64,000 nucleotides of DNA from Vibrio taketomensis (GTDB lineage: Bacteria > Pseudomonadota > Gammaproteobacteria > Enterobacterales > Vibrionaceae): positions 1 through 64,000 of the forward strand of contig NZ_AP019650.1 in assembly GCF_009938165.1 (NCBI RefSeq), given 5' to 3'. Positions 15,819-25,224 of the stretch are shown here, in pieces. The first letter of the stretch is position 1; the number at the start of each line of letters is the position of its first letter. Made by a program: the position numbers and the translations under genes. Below the pieces are notes generated by a model, which was not told the origin of the DNA, searched no databases, and saw only the letters and a program-made list of their open reading frames with translations.

Positions 15819-16718
15819 GTGAATTCCATATTTGGAAATATTGACGATCTTTATTTGTTTTGTAACGTGGTGGAGTTTGGTTCGCTGCAAGCGGCAGCTC
15901 GGCATTTACGTTTGCCTGTCTCTACGATGTCACGTCGTATTAATGCGCTTGAAGAGCGGCTTAACGTGCGGTTATTGGAAAAAAAAGGACGTGAGCTGGT
16001 TGCCACGGAGTCGGGGTTACGAGCGTTTAATTTACTAAAAAGCGGTATGGAAAGCATTGAAACGGCGTTTGAGCAGCTAAGTGAAGATCGCCAAGACGTC
16101 GAAGGTAAAATTAAACTGGCGTTGCCGTATAACTTTTATCGCGGCTTTGCTGAAGAGGTCGTTGACGACTTTCTTGAGCGTTACCCAAAAGTGCAGTTGG
16201 ACTTGGTGCTCAGCCAAGAGCAGATCGTTCCGCAAACCGATCGCGATTTACTGATGACGTTTGATCTGCGTGAGATGGAAGGAATGATTGCTCGTCCTCT
16301 ATTTGAGGCGAGACATGGATTTTTTGCCAGCCCAGAGTATCTAGCTCGCGTTGATGAAATTGCGGAACTTGATCAACTGCGAGATCAAGCTTGGGTCTCG
16401 GTCGACAATATTGTTGATTTGCCTATCTACCGGGATTCAAAGCTAGTGGAAGTGATGTCGATTAAACCTAAATTGGTGGTTAACGATATTATGGCGGTGA
16501 TCAAAGCCGTCGAGAAGGGGATTGGCATTGCCTCACTCCCTTTGCGTCATATCACACCAGAGGCGAAACACAATGTAGTGCATGTATTACCGCAATACAG
16601 CCGCAGTAAACGTAAAGCGTATCTGGTGTACAAACAGCGTCGTTATCAGCCCAAAGCGTTGTCGTTATTTATTGAGGCGCTACTCGAGGGCGTGAAAAAA
16701 ATCCAATCACAACCTTAG
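15819..16718 (+). CDS. LysR family transcriptional regulator
   Basis: A LysR-type regulator with an N-terminal winged helix (LYLFCNVVEFGSLQAAARHLRLPVSTMSRRINALEERL) and a substrate-binding domain. It is divergent from the DUF2955/EmrA pair and probably regulates it. The frame opens with an ATG at 15792. A GTG at 15819 with AGGATAAG in front gives a more usual N terminus (NSIFGNIDDLYLF), so that start is preferred with modest confidence. Confidence 0.88.
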   Translation: MNSIFGNIDDLYLFCNVVEFGSLQAAARHLRLPVSTMSRRINALEERLNVRLLEKKGRELVATESGLRAFNLLKSGMESIETAFEQLSEDRQDVEGKIKLALPYNFYRGFAEEVVDDFLERYPKVQLDLVLSQEQIVPQTDRDLLMTFDLREMEGMIARPLFEARHGFFASPEYLARVDEIAELDQLRDQAWVSVDNIVDLPIYRDSKLVEVMSIKPKLVVNDIMAVIKAVEKGIGIASLPLRHITPEAKHNVVHVLPQYSRSKRKAYLVYKQRRYQPKALSLFIEALLEGVKKIQSQP

Positions 16719-16920
16719 TACACTTCGTTTCATTTTTACCGCCGTTTGTACGCTTTGAGCACGAAAACGTTTACCTAAATAAATTGCGATAGATTTGGCT
16801 ATTTTCTCGAAAAAACATGCATCGCAAAATAAGTTTGTGTGACATGTATTGTCGAATTTGCTGTTTTAGACGGTATCCTTAGCGCTAGTAAGGTTATTCC
16901 CCTCTCGCGACAGGAACCCA

Positions 16921-19900
16921 ATGATAGAAATCGTAATTAACGGCAAGTACCGAATTGTCGAGCAAGGTAAGACTTTGCTTGAAGCAGCCAAAGTATGTGG
17001 GGTAGAAATTCCCTCTCTGTGTGGACTCAATAAATCAAAAGATAAAGTACCTTGTGATTTATGTGTCGTAGAACTGGATGACGGCAGCACAGTTCGTGCT
17101 TGTGAAACTCAGGTTTACCCTGGCCTGAAAGTGATTACTCAATCTGAGCAGTTGGCTGAGCATCGCCGCAAAGCACTTAACCGCATCATGCAAGATCACT
17201 ATGCGGACTGTGAGGCGCCATGCAAAACGGCCTGTCCTGCTGGTGTAGATATTCAATCTTACTTGTACTTTATTGCGCAAAACGATCATCAAAAAGCGAT
17301 TGAAGTTATCAAGCGCACTTTACCGATGCCACTTTCGATTGGTCGTGTTTGTCCTGCGTTTTGTGAAAGTGAGTGTCGCCGCTCATTGGTTGATGAGTCT
17401 ATCGCGATTCGCCAATTAAAACGCCATGCTGCAGATGCGGATCTTGCGATGCAAGAGGCATATGTACCTGAGAAGAAAGCAGACAAAAACCAATCTATTG
17501 CCATCGTTGGTGGCGGCCCTGGCGGCTTAACAGCGGGCTATTATCTTTCAAATGAAGGTTATGATGTCACCGTGTTTGAATCGATGCCAAAAGCTGGTGG
17601 TTGGCTGCGTTACGGCATTCCTGAATACCGACTACCGAAAGCCATTCTCGACAAAGAAATCGAATTAATGTGCCGCAATGGTATGCAAATTCAAACCGGA
17701 CAAAAGCTGGGACAAGATTTCACGCTGTCTGAACTGAGCGAAAAATATTCTGCGGTATGTTTAGCGGTTGGCGCTTCACTTGCCGTTGAGATGAACTACA
17801 CAGGCAGCGATCTCGATGGTTGCTACTTAGGTGTGGATTATCTTAAAGATTATGTCACCGAGCGTAACTACACCACCGGGCAAAAAGTCGCGGTAATTGG
17901 CGGCGGCAATACTGCGATTGATTGCGCACGTACTGCGCGTCGAGCTGGCGCTGACACCACTATCATCTATCGCCGCACTCGAGAAGAGATGCCAGCAGAA
18001 GATTATGAGATTATGGAAGCTGAGCATGAAGGCGTTAAGTTCTTATTCCTGACCAATCCAGTTGAAAATATCGCGGATGAAAATGGGCGAGTACAAACGG
18101 TACGTTTAGAGCGCATGGCGCTTGGTGCTGCTGATGCTTCTGGTCGTCGCTCTCCTAAAGCAACAGGAGAGTTTTTTACTCAAGAGTTTGATACCGTGAT
18201 TGCTGCGGTTTCACAAAAACCTGATCTGAGTTTTTTGGATAACGACACATTACAAATCCCATTAACTCGTTGGAATACTTCTGAATCTGATCCGCTGACT
18301 ATGCATACGGGCAGCGGCAATATTTTCAGTATCGGAGATTTTCGTCGCGGTCCAGCAACGGCCGTTGAAGCAGTTGGCGATGGTCGTGTGGCGGCAAAAG
18401 CGATCGATTTGTTCCTCAATGGCGATATGGCGGAGATGCCAAAGCCAGCGTTTAACTCACGCAAAGAACAAAAACTCAAACAAGTGGATCCGCTGCAGTT
18501 TGAACAGTTTGAGAAAGTCGCCCGCAGCATTATGCCGGAGTTAACCCCGGCGCAGCGTGAGCAGAGCTTTGCTGAGGTTGAACTGGGTTTTGATAACGAT
18601 GAGGCCATCAAAGAAGCGGCTCGCTGTTTAGAGTGTGGTTGTCAGGCGAACAGCAACTGCGATTTGCGAGATTACTCGACGGAGTACCAAGCTGAGCAGA
18701 CATTTAGCCATTCACTGAATGTGCAGTCACATAGTGATTGGTTAAATTTGCGAGCGAAAGATCCACGCCACAAGTTCAGTGTTGATCGCAGCTCGGAATT
18801 TATCGAATTTGATGCTAACCGCTGTATTAGTTGTGGTCAGTGTATTCAAGCTTGTAGTGAACAAGCGGTGCATGGCGTACTCAATTTTGTTCACGATCAA
18901 AATGGTCAACCAGCAGTACGTCCGGACGATCGCCCACATTTTGGCACCATGTGTGATGGCAAACTCTTGATGGGTGATTCTAACTGCGTGCAATGTGGTG
19001 CGTGTGTCCAAGCTTGCCCAACCGGTGCGATGGTTGATAAGCGCGATCGCTCGCAAGGGCGTGTGGAGCAGTTCAAACAAGTTGATACCATCTGTACCTA
19101 CTGTGGTGTGGGTTGTAAGCTCACCATGCACGTTGATGAAGCCAAAAATCGCATTCAATACGTTACGGGCGGTCACTCTCCGGTCAACCAAGGCATGCTG
19201 TGCGTGAAAGGTCGATTTGGTTTTGATTTTATTATCGACAACGCACGTTTGACCACGCCGCTGATCCGTAAGGATGGCGTATTGCAACCAGCGACGTGGC
19301 AAGAAGCGATCAATTTGATTGCCAATAAGTTCAGTACCATCAAACATAGTTTTGGCAGCAATGCGTTAGCGGGTTTCTCATCGGCGAAAACCACCAATGA
19401 AGATAACTACGCATTCCAAAAATTCATTCGTCGTGAGCTCGGCACCAATAACGTCGACCATTGCGCTCGTTTGTGTCACGCCTCCACTGTTACTGGTTTA
19501 GAAGCATCGCTAGGTAGCGGGGCAATGACCAACGATATTCCGAGTATTCAGCATTCGGATGTGATTTTTATCATTGGTTCGGATACTACCTCAGCGCACC
19601 CAATTATCGCTTCACATATTAAACAAGCTATTCGTCATCACGGCGCACGCTTGGTGGTGGCCGATCCAAAACGCATTGATATGGCGGATCATGCTGAGCT
19701 ATATCTTGCGCATCGTCCAGGTACTGACGTAATGCTGCTTAATGGTGTCATGCAACAGATCATCAAAAATGGCTGGTACGATCAAGAGTACATAGAAGAG
19801 CGTGTGGACGGTTTTGATACCTTCTTGCAAGAAGTCATGTCACCGGCCTATGCGTTGGACAAAGTTGAGTTGGTCACGGGCGTGAGCGCAGGCGATATCT

Positions 19901-21126
19901 TTGCGATGGCGCGAATGATTGGTACGGCGAAACGCACCGCGGTTTACTACTCAATGGGGATTACTCAGCACACTACCGGCCATGACAATGTGCGATCGAT
20001 TGCCAACTTACAATTATTGTGCGGAAACATTGGTATCGAAGGCGGTGGCATCAACCCATTGCGCGGTCAATCCAATGTGCAAGGTGCGTGTGACATGGGA
20101 GCACTACCTAATAACTATCCAGGTTATCAAAAAGTGTATAACCCAATGGTGCGTGACAAATTTGCGATGGAATGGAATGCGCCAAATCTGCCGTTAGAAC
20201 CGGGTTTAACCTTAACGGAAATTATTGAAGCGGCTTGCCATCGTGAAGTGCGTGGTTTGTATGTGATGGGTGAGAACCCAGTGCTGAGCGATCCTAACCA
20301 AGCACACGTGATTGAAGGCCTTGAAGCGCTCGATTTCCTAGTGGTGCAAGATATCTTCTTAACCGAAACCGCTCAGTATGCTGATGTAGTATTGCCTGCG
20401 TATTCATTTGCTGAAAAATCCGGCCACTTTACTAATACTGAGCGCCGTGTTCAGCGTTTAAATGCGGCGGTGAGTGCGCCAGGTGAAGCGAAAGAAGATT
20501 GGTGGATCATTCAAGAGATCGCCAATGCGATGGGCTCAGATTGGCACTATCAACGTGTTTCCGATATTACCGCTGAGATTGCTCGTGTTACGCCTCAATA
20601 TGCCGGACTTGCGTGGGAAAATATCACTGCGGATGGCGTGCAATGGCCAAGTTGTAAAAATAACCCACAAGGCACGCGTATTATGCACCAAACTCAGTTT
20701 ACTCGAGGTAAAGGGCAGATGGTTGGGGTGCCGTTCCGTTATGCGGCAGAACTGCCGGATGAAGAGTACCCATTGGTGTTGACCACAGGGCGCATTTTGG
20801 AGCAGTTCCATACCGGTACCATGACACGCAAAACCAAGGGATTAGACAATCTTGCAGGGCCAAGAGCGATGATTAGCGTGCAAGATGCTGAAGCGCTGGG
20901 CATCGGTAATGGGCAGCGTTTAAGAGTGACCACACGTCGTGGCTCGATTGAGATTGACGCGTTTGTCACTAAGCGCATTCAAGCGGGTGTGGTCTTTATA
21001 CCGTTCCACTTTGTTGAATCGCCAGTTAACCGTTTGACTACGGCAGAAACGGATCCGCATGCGAAAATTCCAGAATTTAAAGTCGCCGCGGTAAGAGTTG
21101 AAGTATTACAACCAGAACCGGTATAA
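16921..21126 (+). CDS. Fused formate dehydrogenase alpha subunit (ferredoxin-GltD-FdhF fusion)
   Basis: This 1401-residue protein combines modules usually found on separate subunits. Residues 1-80 are a 2Fe-2S ferredoxin domain (Cys34, 45, 48, 61). Residues about 90-570 are a GltD-like flavoprotein domain with two dinucleotide folds (GGGPGGLTAG near 195, GGGNTAIDCARTARRAGA near 325). Two 4Fe-4S motifs follow near 635 and 690. From about 725 comes a molybdopterin formate dehydrogenase domain (CTYCGVGC). The metal ligand is Cys852 in HCARLCH, where selenoenzymes carry selenocysteine. The domain set implies formate oxidation coupled to NAD(P). AGGAACCC precedes the ATG, and a strong terminator follows. 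Confidence 0.92.
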   Translation: MIEIVINGKYRIVEQGKTLLEAAKVCGVEIPSLCGLNKSKDKVPCDLCVVELDDGSTVRACETQVYPGLKVITQSEQLAEHRRKALNRIMQDHYADCEAPCKTACPAGVDIQSYLYFIAQNDHQKAIEVIKRTLPMPLSIGRVCPAFCESECRRSLVDESIAIRQLKRHAADADLAMQEAYVPEKKADKNQSIAIVGGGPGGLTAGYYLSNEGYDVTVFESMPKAGGWLRYGIPEYRLPKAILDKEIELMCRNGMQIQTGQKLGQDFTLSELSEKYSAVCLAVGASLAVEMNYTGSDLDGCYLGVDYLKDYVTERNYTTGQKVAVIGGGNTAIDCARTARRAGADTTIIYRRTREEMPAEDYEIMEAEHEGVKFLFLTNPVENIADENGRVQTVRLERMALGAADASGRRSPKATGEFFTQEFDTVIAAVSQKPDLSFLDNDTLQIPLTRWNTSESDPLTMHTGSGNIFSIGDFRRGPATAVEAVGDGRVAAKAIDLFLNGDMAEMPKPAFNSRKEQKLKQVDPLQFEQFEKVARSIMPELTPAQREQSFAEVELGFDNDEAIKEAARCLECGCQANSNCDLRDYSTEYQAEQTFSHSLNVQSHSDWLNLRAKDPRHKFSVDRSSEFIEFDANRCISCGQCIQACSEQAVHGVLNFVHDQNGQPAVRPDDRPHFGTMCDGKLLMGDSNCVQCGACVQACPTGAMVDKRDRSQGRVEQFKQVDTICTYCGVGCKLTMHVDEAKNRIQYVTGGHSPVNQGMLCVKGRFGFDFIIDNARLTTPLIRKDGVLQPATWQEAINLIANKFSTIKHSFGSNALAGFSSAKTTNEDNYAFQKFIRRELGTNNVDHCARLCHASTVTGLEASLGSGAMTNDIPSIQHSDVIFIIGSDTTSAHPIIASHIKQAIRHHGARLVVADPKRIDMADHAELYLAHRPGTDVMLLNGVMQQIIKNGWYDQEYIEERVDGFDTFLQEVMSPAYALDKVELVTGVSAGDIFAMARMIGTAKRTAVYYSMGITQHTTGHDNVRSIANLQLLCGNIGIEGGGINPLRGQSNVQGACDMGALPNNYPGYQKVYNPMVRDKFAMEWNAPNLPLEPGLTLTEIIEAACHREVRGLYVMGENPVLSDPNQAHVIEGLEALDFLVVQDIFLTETAQYADVVLPAYSFAEKSGHFTNTERRVQRLNAAVSAPGEAKEDWWIIQEIANAMGSDWHYQRVSDITAEIARVTPQYAGLAWENITADGVQWPSCKNNPQGTRIMHQTQFTRGKGQMVGVPFRYAAELPDEEYPLVLTTGRILEQFHTGTMTRKTKGLDNLAGPRAMISVQDAEALGIGNGQRLRVTTRRGSIEIDAFVTKRIQAGVVFIPFHFVESPVNRLTTAETDPHAKIPEFKVAAVRVEVLQPEPV

Positions 21127-21148
21127 GTACGACAAAGTACGCAAGCAA

Positions 21149-21177
21149 CAGGGCGCATTCTGCGCCCTGTTTTTTTA
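21149..21177 (+). terminator. Intrinsic terminator after the formate dehydrogenase gene
   Basis: CAGGGCGCA (21149-21157) and TGCGCCCTG (21161-21169) form a stem with a TTC loop, followed by eight T residues. Confidence 0.93.
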
Positions 21178-21407
21178 TCACTCAGTTATTTTGGTCAACA
21201 TACCTTTTTTGACGTGATGTGCGCAGAAAAAAAACACCATTAGCAATAATTGAGCAATATAATAAAATCATGATGTTAGTTTGACAAAATCGCAGTTTTT
21301 TTACATTTGCAGATCAGTAACTTGTATTTATCCTGACGTAATTAGTAAATTCGATTCTATGCTTAATGTACTTAAGTAAGGTCGAAGCGGTCGAATAAGG
21401 AATGACA

Positions 21408-21971
21408 ATGAAAAAATCTTTATTGATATTAATGAGTGCAGTGTTTGTTTTAGCAGGTTGTACAGAAGAAGCGCCAGATAAACCATTGGCAGAAGCACCA
21501 CCTGAGCAAGTGACAGAAAATGTATCGGTTGATGTGACTGATGGTATTCAAACCATTCAATCAGCAGCGACTGATACGATTTCAGCGGCGGCCGATGTGA
21601 TTCGTCCTGAAGCAGAGCAAAAAACAGAAGAGCCTCGTGCGCAAACTGCACGTAATTCGCTTGATTGGGAAGGCCCATACTTTGGCACACTGCCTTGTGC
21701 AGATTGTACTGGCATCGCAACCACATTGACGTTGAATTTTGATGGTACTTACAAATACCAGCAAGTTTACGTAGGTGCGAAGAACGGTGAAGAGTATAAC
21801 TCGACGGGTGAATTTGTATGGAATGCTAAAGGTGACACGATTACGTTGTCTGAAAAGGATGATTCACAACAGTTCTTTGTGGCTAAAAATGCCTTGATGA
21901 TGCTTGATCAAGATGGCAATAAAGTGGAAGGCCCACTAGCGAATGCCTATACATTAGTACTGCAAGAATAA
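21408..21971 (+). CDS. NlpE-like lipoprotein
   Basis: An outer-membrane lipoprotein with signal MKKSLLILMSAVFVLAGC, the lipobox being LAGC. An acidic linker follows, then an NlpE N-terminal-type domain whose hallmark is WEGPYFGTLPCADCTGIATTL with a CxxC pair, then a beta-rich C-terminal part. NlpE senses surface and copper stress and signals to the Cpx system in enterobacteria. Only the N-terminal NlpE domain is present here, so the exact role is uncertain. The start is set at the second Met, right before the signal peptide. Confidence 0.88.
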   Translation: MKKSLLILMSAVFVLAGCTEEAPDKPLAEAPPEQVTENVSVDVTDGIQTIQSAATDTISAAADVIRPEAEQKTEEPRAQTARNSLDWEGPYFGTLPCADCTGIATTLTLNFDGTYKYQQVYVGAKNGEEYNSTGEFVWNAKGDTITLSEKDDSQQFFVAKNALMMLDQDGNKVEGPLANAYTLVLQE

Positions 21972-21983
21972 GCTTGATGAGAA

Positions 21984-22015
21984 ATAAAAAGTGACCTTTA
22001 AGGTCACTTTTTATT
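21984..22015. terminator. Bidirectional terminator between lipoprotein and chemoreceptor genes
   Basis: AAAAAGTGACC pairs with GGTCACTTTTT around a short TTTAA loop, giving T runs on both strands. Confidence 0.9.
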
Positions 22016-22038
22016 ATTGATGTTTAATAATTGTTCAG

Positions 22039-22053
22039 TTTTACACTGTAAAA
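22039..22053. promoter_or_regulatory. parS2 site overlapping the stop codon of a chemoreceptor gene
   Basis: TTTTACACTGTAAAA matches NTTTACANTGTAAAN at all defined positions and is a near-perfect palindrome. It covers the last codons (RFTV) and the TAA of the leftward chemoreceptor gene. It is the second perfect match in the window, about 21.8 kb from the origin-proximal one. V. cholerae carries several parS2 sites near its chromosome II origin. Confidence 0.85.
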
Positions 22054-23702
22054 CGCTTAACCAACCCATACAGTTCGTTGGCGCGACCATTGAGGTTTTC
22101 ACTACCGGTGTGGTTTTCATTGGCCAGTTGCGAGGACTGGTGGCTCTTATCAGAAATGCTCACGATACGTTCGGAGATCTCTTGGCCAACTAAACTCTGC
22201 TGTTCTGTCGCTGTTGCGATTAGTGCATTCATGTCCATGATCGTTGCGATAGATTGCTGAATTTTCACCAAAGCTTTAGTCGCTTCGCTTGCCTCATTGA
22301 CCGTATCATTGCTTCGGCTTTTACTGGTTTGCATCGCTTTTACCGCATCGTCTGAAGCGGCTTTTAGCTGTTCAATCATATTGTGAATATCACCGGTACT
22401 CTCTTGAGTGCGGCTAGCCAGCTTACGAACTTCGTCTGCCACCACTGCAAAGCCTCGACCTTGCTCACCCGCTCGAGCGGCTTCGATGGCCGCATTTAAG
22501 GCTAATAAGTTGGTTTGCTCAGCGATGTCTTGAATGACCTCTAATGACGAGGAAATATTCTGCACATTTCCCTCAAGGCGAGAAATCACATCCGTCGCTT
22601 TTTGCACTTCATCAGCTAATGCGATCACAGAGTTAGCCGCCGTATTCACAATTTGCTGCGCCTCTTGCGCATTGTTGTCGGCTTCTCTCGCTGATTCTGC
22701 CGCTTGACTGGCATTGTTAGAAATCTCTTGAGCGGTGGTGGTCATCTCTGTCATTGCTGCAGCCACTTGCTCGGTTTCTTCTTGTTGTCCGGTGGTCAGG
22801 TCATCGACTTTCGCTGCGCGTTGAGACATGCCGCTCGTCTCTGAAACCACCTGCTGACCGACCTCGCTGACATTGCGAATGATGTTTTGTAGGCTTTCAA
22901 CAAACGCGTTGAAGTTGTGGCTTAGCTTGGCATATTCCGGTGCTTTAAATGCTTGCATGCGAGCCGTAAGGTCTGCATCACCATTGGCAAAAGATTGAAT
23001 GGAAGAGTCGAATTGCTCTAACGGTTGCATGATTGAGCGGTTAATAGCGATGGCCGCGATAATCACTAAAAGAGCAATACCAGAACACAAAGTGGCAATC
23101 ACAAACAGTGTATTTTCCAATGATTTGGTAGAGGTTGCAGTCATGTCTGCAATCACGGCATCAATATCATCAGTGTAGAAACCCGTGCCTAACATTAAAT
23201 CCCATTCAGGAATGAAGATAGAGTAGCTTAGCTTGGGGAGAGCCTCGGTTTCTCCTAACTTAGGGAAATAGTAAGTGGTAAATTCGCCCGTTTTGGCATG
23301 ATTAATCAAATCACGAATGAGATAGTTACCTTGCTGATCTTGCAACCCAATAAAATTATCCCCAATGCCTTTTTCATGTTTACCGTTAAAGACACGTACT
23401 CCAGTAGAGTCGTAACCGAAGATATAACCGTTGTCTCCATATTCGAGCTCTTTTAGCGTCGGTAGTGCTTCTTCTAATGAGGCTCCGCGAGCTAAAAATG
23501 GTTGTACGGCGGACTTAGCAAGCTGCAAATAGGTTCTGAGTTCGCTTTTCTTTTGCTCCATCATGGTTTCGCTGGTGGACTCAATTTGCTGCGCTGTGAG
23601 ACTCGACGTTTTGACGTAGGCGACACCCATAACGCCAAGCGTGATCAAAAGGAGCGGAATGAACGACATCAAATAGAGTCTTGCTCTGATAGATAGATTC
23701 AT
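22041..23702 (-). CDS. Methyl-accepting chemotaxis protein with sCache domain
   Basis: A chemoreceptor with an N-terminal membrane helix ([20 protein letters not shown]), a periplasmic single-Cache sensor ([25 protein letters not shown]), a second membrane helix, a HAMP linker and the conserved signalling tip ([20 protein letters not shown]). The start at MNLSIRARL (23702) has AGGA upstream and places the first helix correctly; the frame from 23768 is an extension. Ligands of this Cache class are often small organic acids. The last codons double as a parS2 site. Confidence 0.93.
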   Translation of the reverse strand: MNLSIRARLYLMSFIPLLLITLGVMGVAYVKTSSLTAQQIESTSETMMEQKKSELRTYLQLAKSAVQPFLARGASLEEALPTLKELEYGDNGYIFGYDSTGVRVFNGKHEKGIGDNFIGLQDQQGNYLIRDLINHAKTGEFTTYYFPKLGETEALPKLSYSIFIPEWDLMLGTGFYTDDIDAVIADMTATSTKSLENTLFVIATLCSGIALLVIIAAIAINRSIMQPLEQFDSSIQSFANGDADLTARMQAFKAPEYAKLSHNFNAFVESLQNIIRNVSEVGQQVVSETSGMSQRAAKVDDLTTGQQEETEQVAAAMTEMTTTAQEISNNASQAAESAREADNNAQEAQQIVNTAANSVIALADEVQKATDVISRLEGNVQNISSSLEVIQDIAEQTNLLALNAAIEAARAGEQGRGFAVVADEVRKLASRTQESTGDIHNMIEQLKAASDDAVKAMQTSKSRSNDTVNEASEATKALVKIQQSIATIMDMNALIATATEQQSLVGQEISERIVSISDKSHQSSQLANENHTGSENLNGRANELYGLVKRFTV

Positions 23703-23882
23703 AAAATATCCTGCACTTTTCTCGTTATTGTTAACTGGTTGCAATAAATGTTTTGCAAAAACACGCAATATGTTAACAAATTTGTTTTCGGATAACTGTG
23801 AACCTAAAGACTTTCCGTTTAATTATTGATACGAAAGAACTATGTGGACCTAGTCCTTTATCGTGAAGTTTTAGAGGCGAGG

Positions 23883-24665
23883 CTAAAAATAGCTGTTTTG
23901 GTGTTTGCTTAAGTAGTGATGCCAATTGTTGCTCAATACTTGATATTGCTCGATACAGCTTTCTTTGCGTTCATCGCGATATTCGTCTTCGATTTCATCA
24001 AGCAGGCCGCTAAATGTCTCTGGGTCGCTGCCGTATACTAAGCATAAGGTTGAAAAGTAGCGCTGCAGATCGAAGCTGTGTTCGTCGATGTATTCATCGG
24101 CTTGATAGTAATCAGGGCGATCCTCTGACTCAAAGCCAAACATATCGGCTGCGCTGATGGTTGCTTTGGCTCCATTTTCGACATATTCAATCATGATAAT
24201 CGCTGCGAAGTTATCGACGGCATCCTCTTCCTTACCAAGAATTGGGATGTTTTGGTCGGCAATATAGGCGTGGCCTCCCTCATGCAATAAGGTATGCAGA
24301 AGTGTATCAATGGCGGCGAGTTCCGCCGAAAGGGCATACTTTTCTTGGTATTTGTGCTGTGTAAAATATTCGAGCGTTTGATTGTAAAAGGAATAGGGGA
24401 TTTGAACCGTGTTAATCTCAGGATCAAACAGGGGCCCATCGTCACTGCCAAATTCGACGGTGAGCGGTGTTTTAAATGGAAAGTGATTTTGTGATAGTGC
24501 TGCGAAGAGTTGAGTTATTTCGCTGTCGATTATCGCCTGTTTCGCTACTTGCTCTTGCTCAGAATTCGCATCTAGGTAGTTAAAAATAACGTTTGAGGCA
24601 TGGGTGAGGGAAGAAATAAATAGGAGTGATAATACAATGAACAACTGCGTTGCTGTTTTTACCAT
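23883..24665 (-). CDS. DUF4344 putative metallopeptidase
   Basis: A secreted protein with a signal peptide (MVKTATQLFIVLSLLFISSLTHAS) and the zinc-peptidase motif HEGGH in LLHEGGHAYI, followed by EEDAVDNFAA, which may provide a third ligand. This arrangement matches DUF4344, a family predicted but not widely proven to be proteolytic. The start at MVKTATQL (24665) gives the signal peptide; upstream ATGs would add a cytoplasmic lead. It stands alone, and no substrate can be named. Confidence 0.85.
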   Translation of the reverse strand: MVKTATQLFIVLSLLFISSLTHASNVIFNYLDANSEQEQVAKQAIIDSEITQLFAALSQNHFPFKTPLTVEFGSDDGPLFDPEINTVQIPYSFYNQTLEYFTQHKYQEKYALSAELAAIDTLLHTLLHEGGHAYIADQNIPILGKEEDAVDNFAAIIMIEYVENGAKATISAADMFGFESEDRPDYYQADEYIDEHSFDLQRYFSTLCLVYGSDPETFSGLLDEIEDEYRDERKESCIEQYQVLSNNWHHYLSKHQNSYF

Positions 24666-24849
24666 AAACACCGACCTCATAGACGACTGACACTGACTAA
24701 ATTTCATTACTTACTAAAATATAAACAGTGAGACGAGTATGATCCAGTTTGAGACTAGACATCAAAAGCTTGCCACTGATAATAGTTAGTGAGTCACATA
24801 TGTCTGTGGTACACTCGCCGCCCTTTATGATTAACAGAGATAGATCGCT

Positions 24850-25224
24850 ATGAGCCTAAAGCAGGAACTTCAACAACTTCACAATCGTCTTGATACTGCC
24901 CAGCGTAAACTGGATGGGGCAAAAACACGTGGCGATCAAGAGCTGATCTCTAAATTTACCGATCAAGTGGAAGAGTTTTCAAAGAAGATTAACTCATTAC
25001 GTGGTAAGCAAGATTACAATCTGAATAAAGAGCGTAAGAGCCTACTTGATATGCCATTCTCGCGTGAAATCACCAAAGAAGAGCAAGCAGATTTGGGCAA
25101 ACTTAAGAAATCAGTTCGCGGTTTGGTGCTTGTTCACCCGATGACTAAAATGGGTAAACAACTTCGCTTAGAAGTAATGACAGGTTTGCGCCTAAAAATT
25201 CTAATAGCGAGTTCGATTTTTTGA
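24850..25224 (+). CDS. yibL: YibL-family ribosome-associated protein with altered C terminus
   Basis: The body (EITKEEQADLGKLKKSVRGLVLVHPMT) is clearly YibL, a small protein found with ribosomes in E. coli. After EVMTG the sequence runs into an unrelated hydrophobic tail (LRLKILIASSIF). One extra T at 25185-25187 would restore GFAPK, close to the usual ending, and a second at 25199-25200 would give GFAPKNF and a stop at about 118 residues. The printed end therefore probably reflects one or two single-base losses. The start is at MSLKQEL. Confidence 0.85.
   Translation: MSLKQELQQLHNRLDTAQRKLDGAKTRGDQELISKFTDQVEEFSKKINSLRGKQDYNLNKERKSLLDMPFSREITKEEQADLGKLKKSVRGLVLVHPMTKMGKQLRLEVMTGLRLKILIASSIF

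Noticed and set aside
18742..19347. 201-codon opposite-strand frame inside the formate dehydrogenase gene
   Set aside because: It lies antisense to conserved iron-sulfur and molybdopterin motifs and has no ribosome site.
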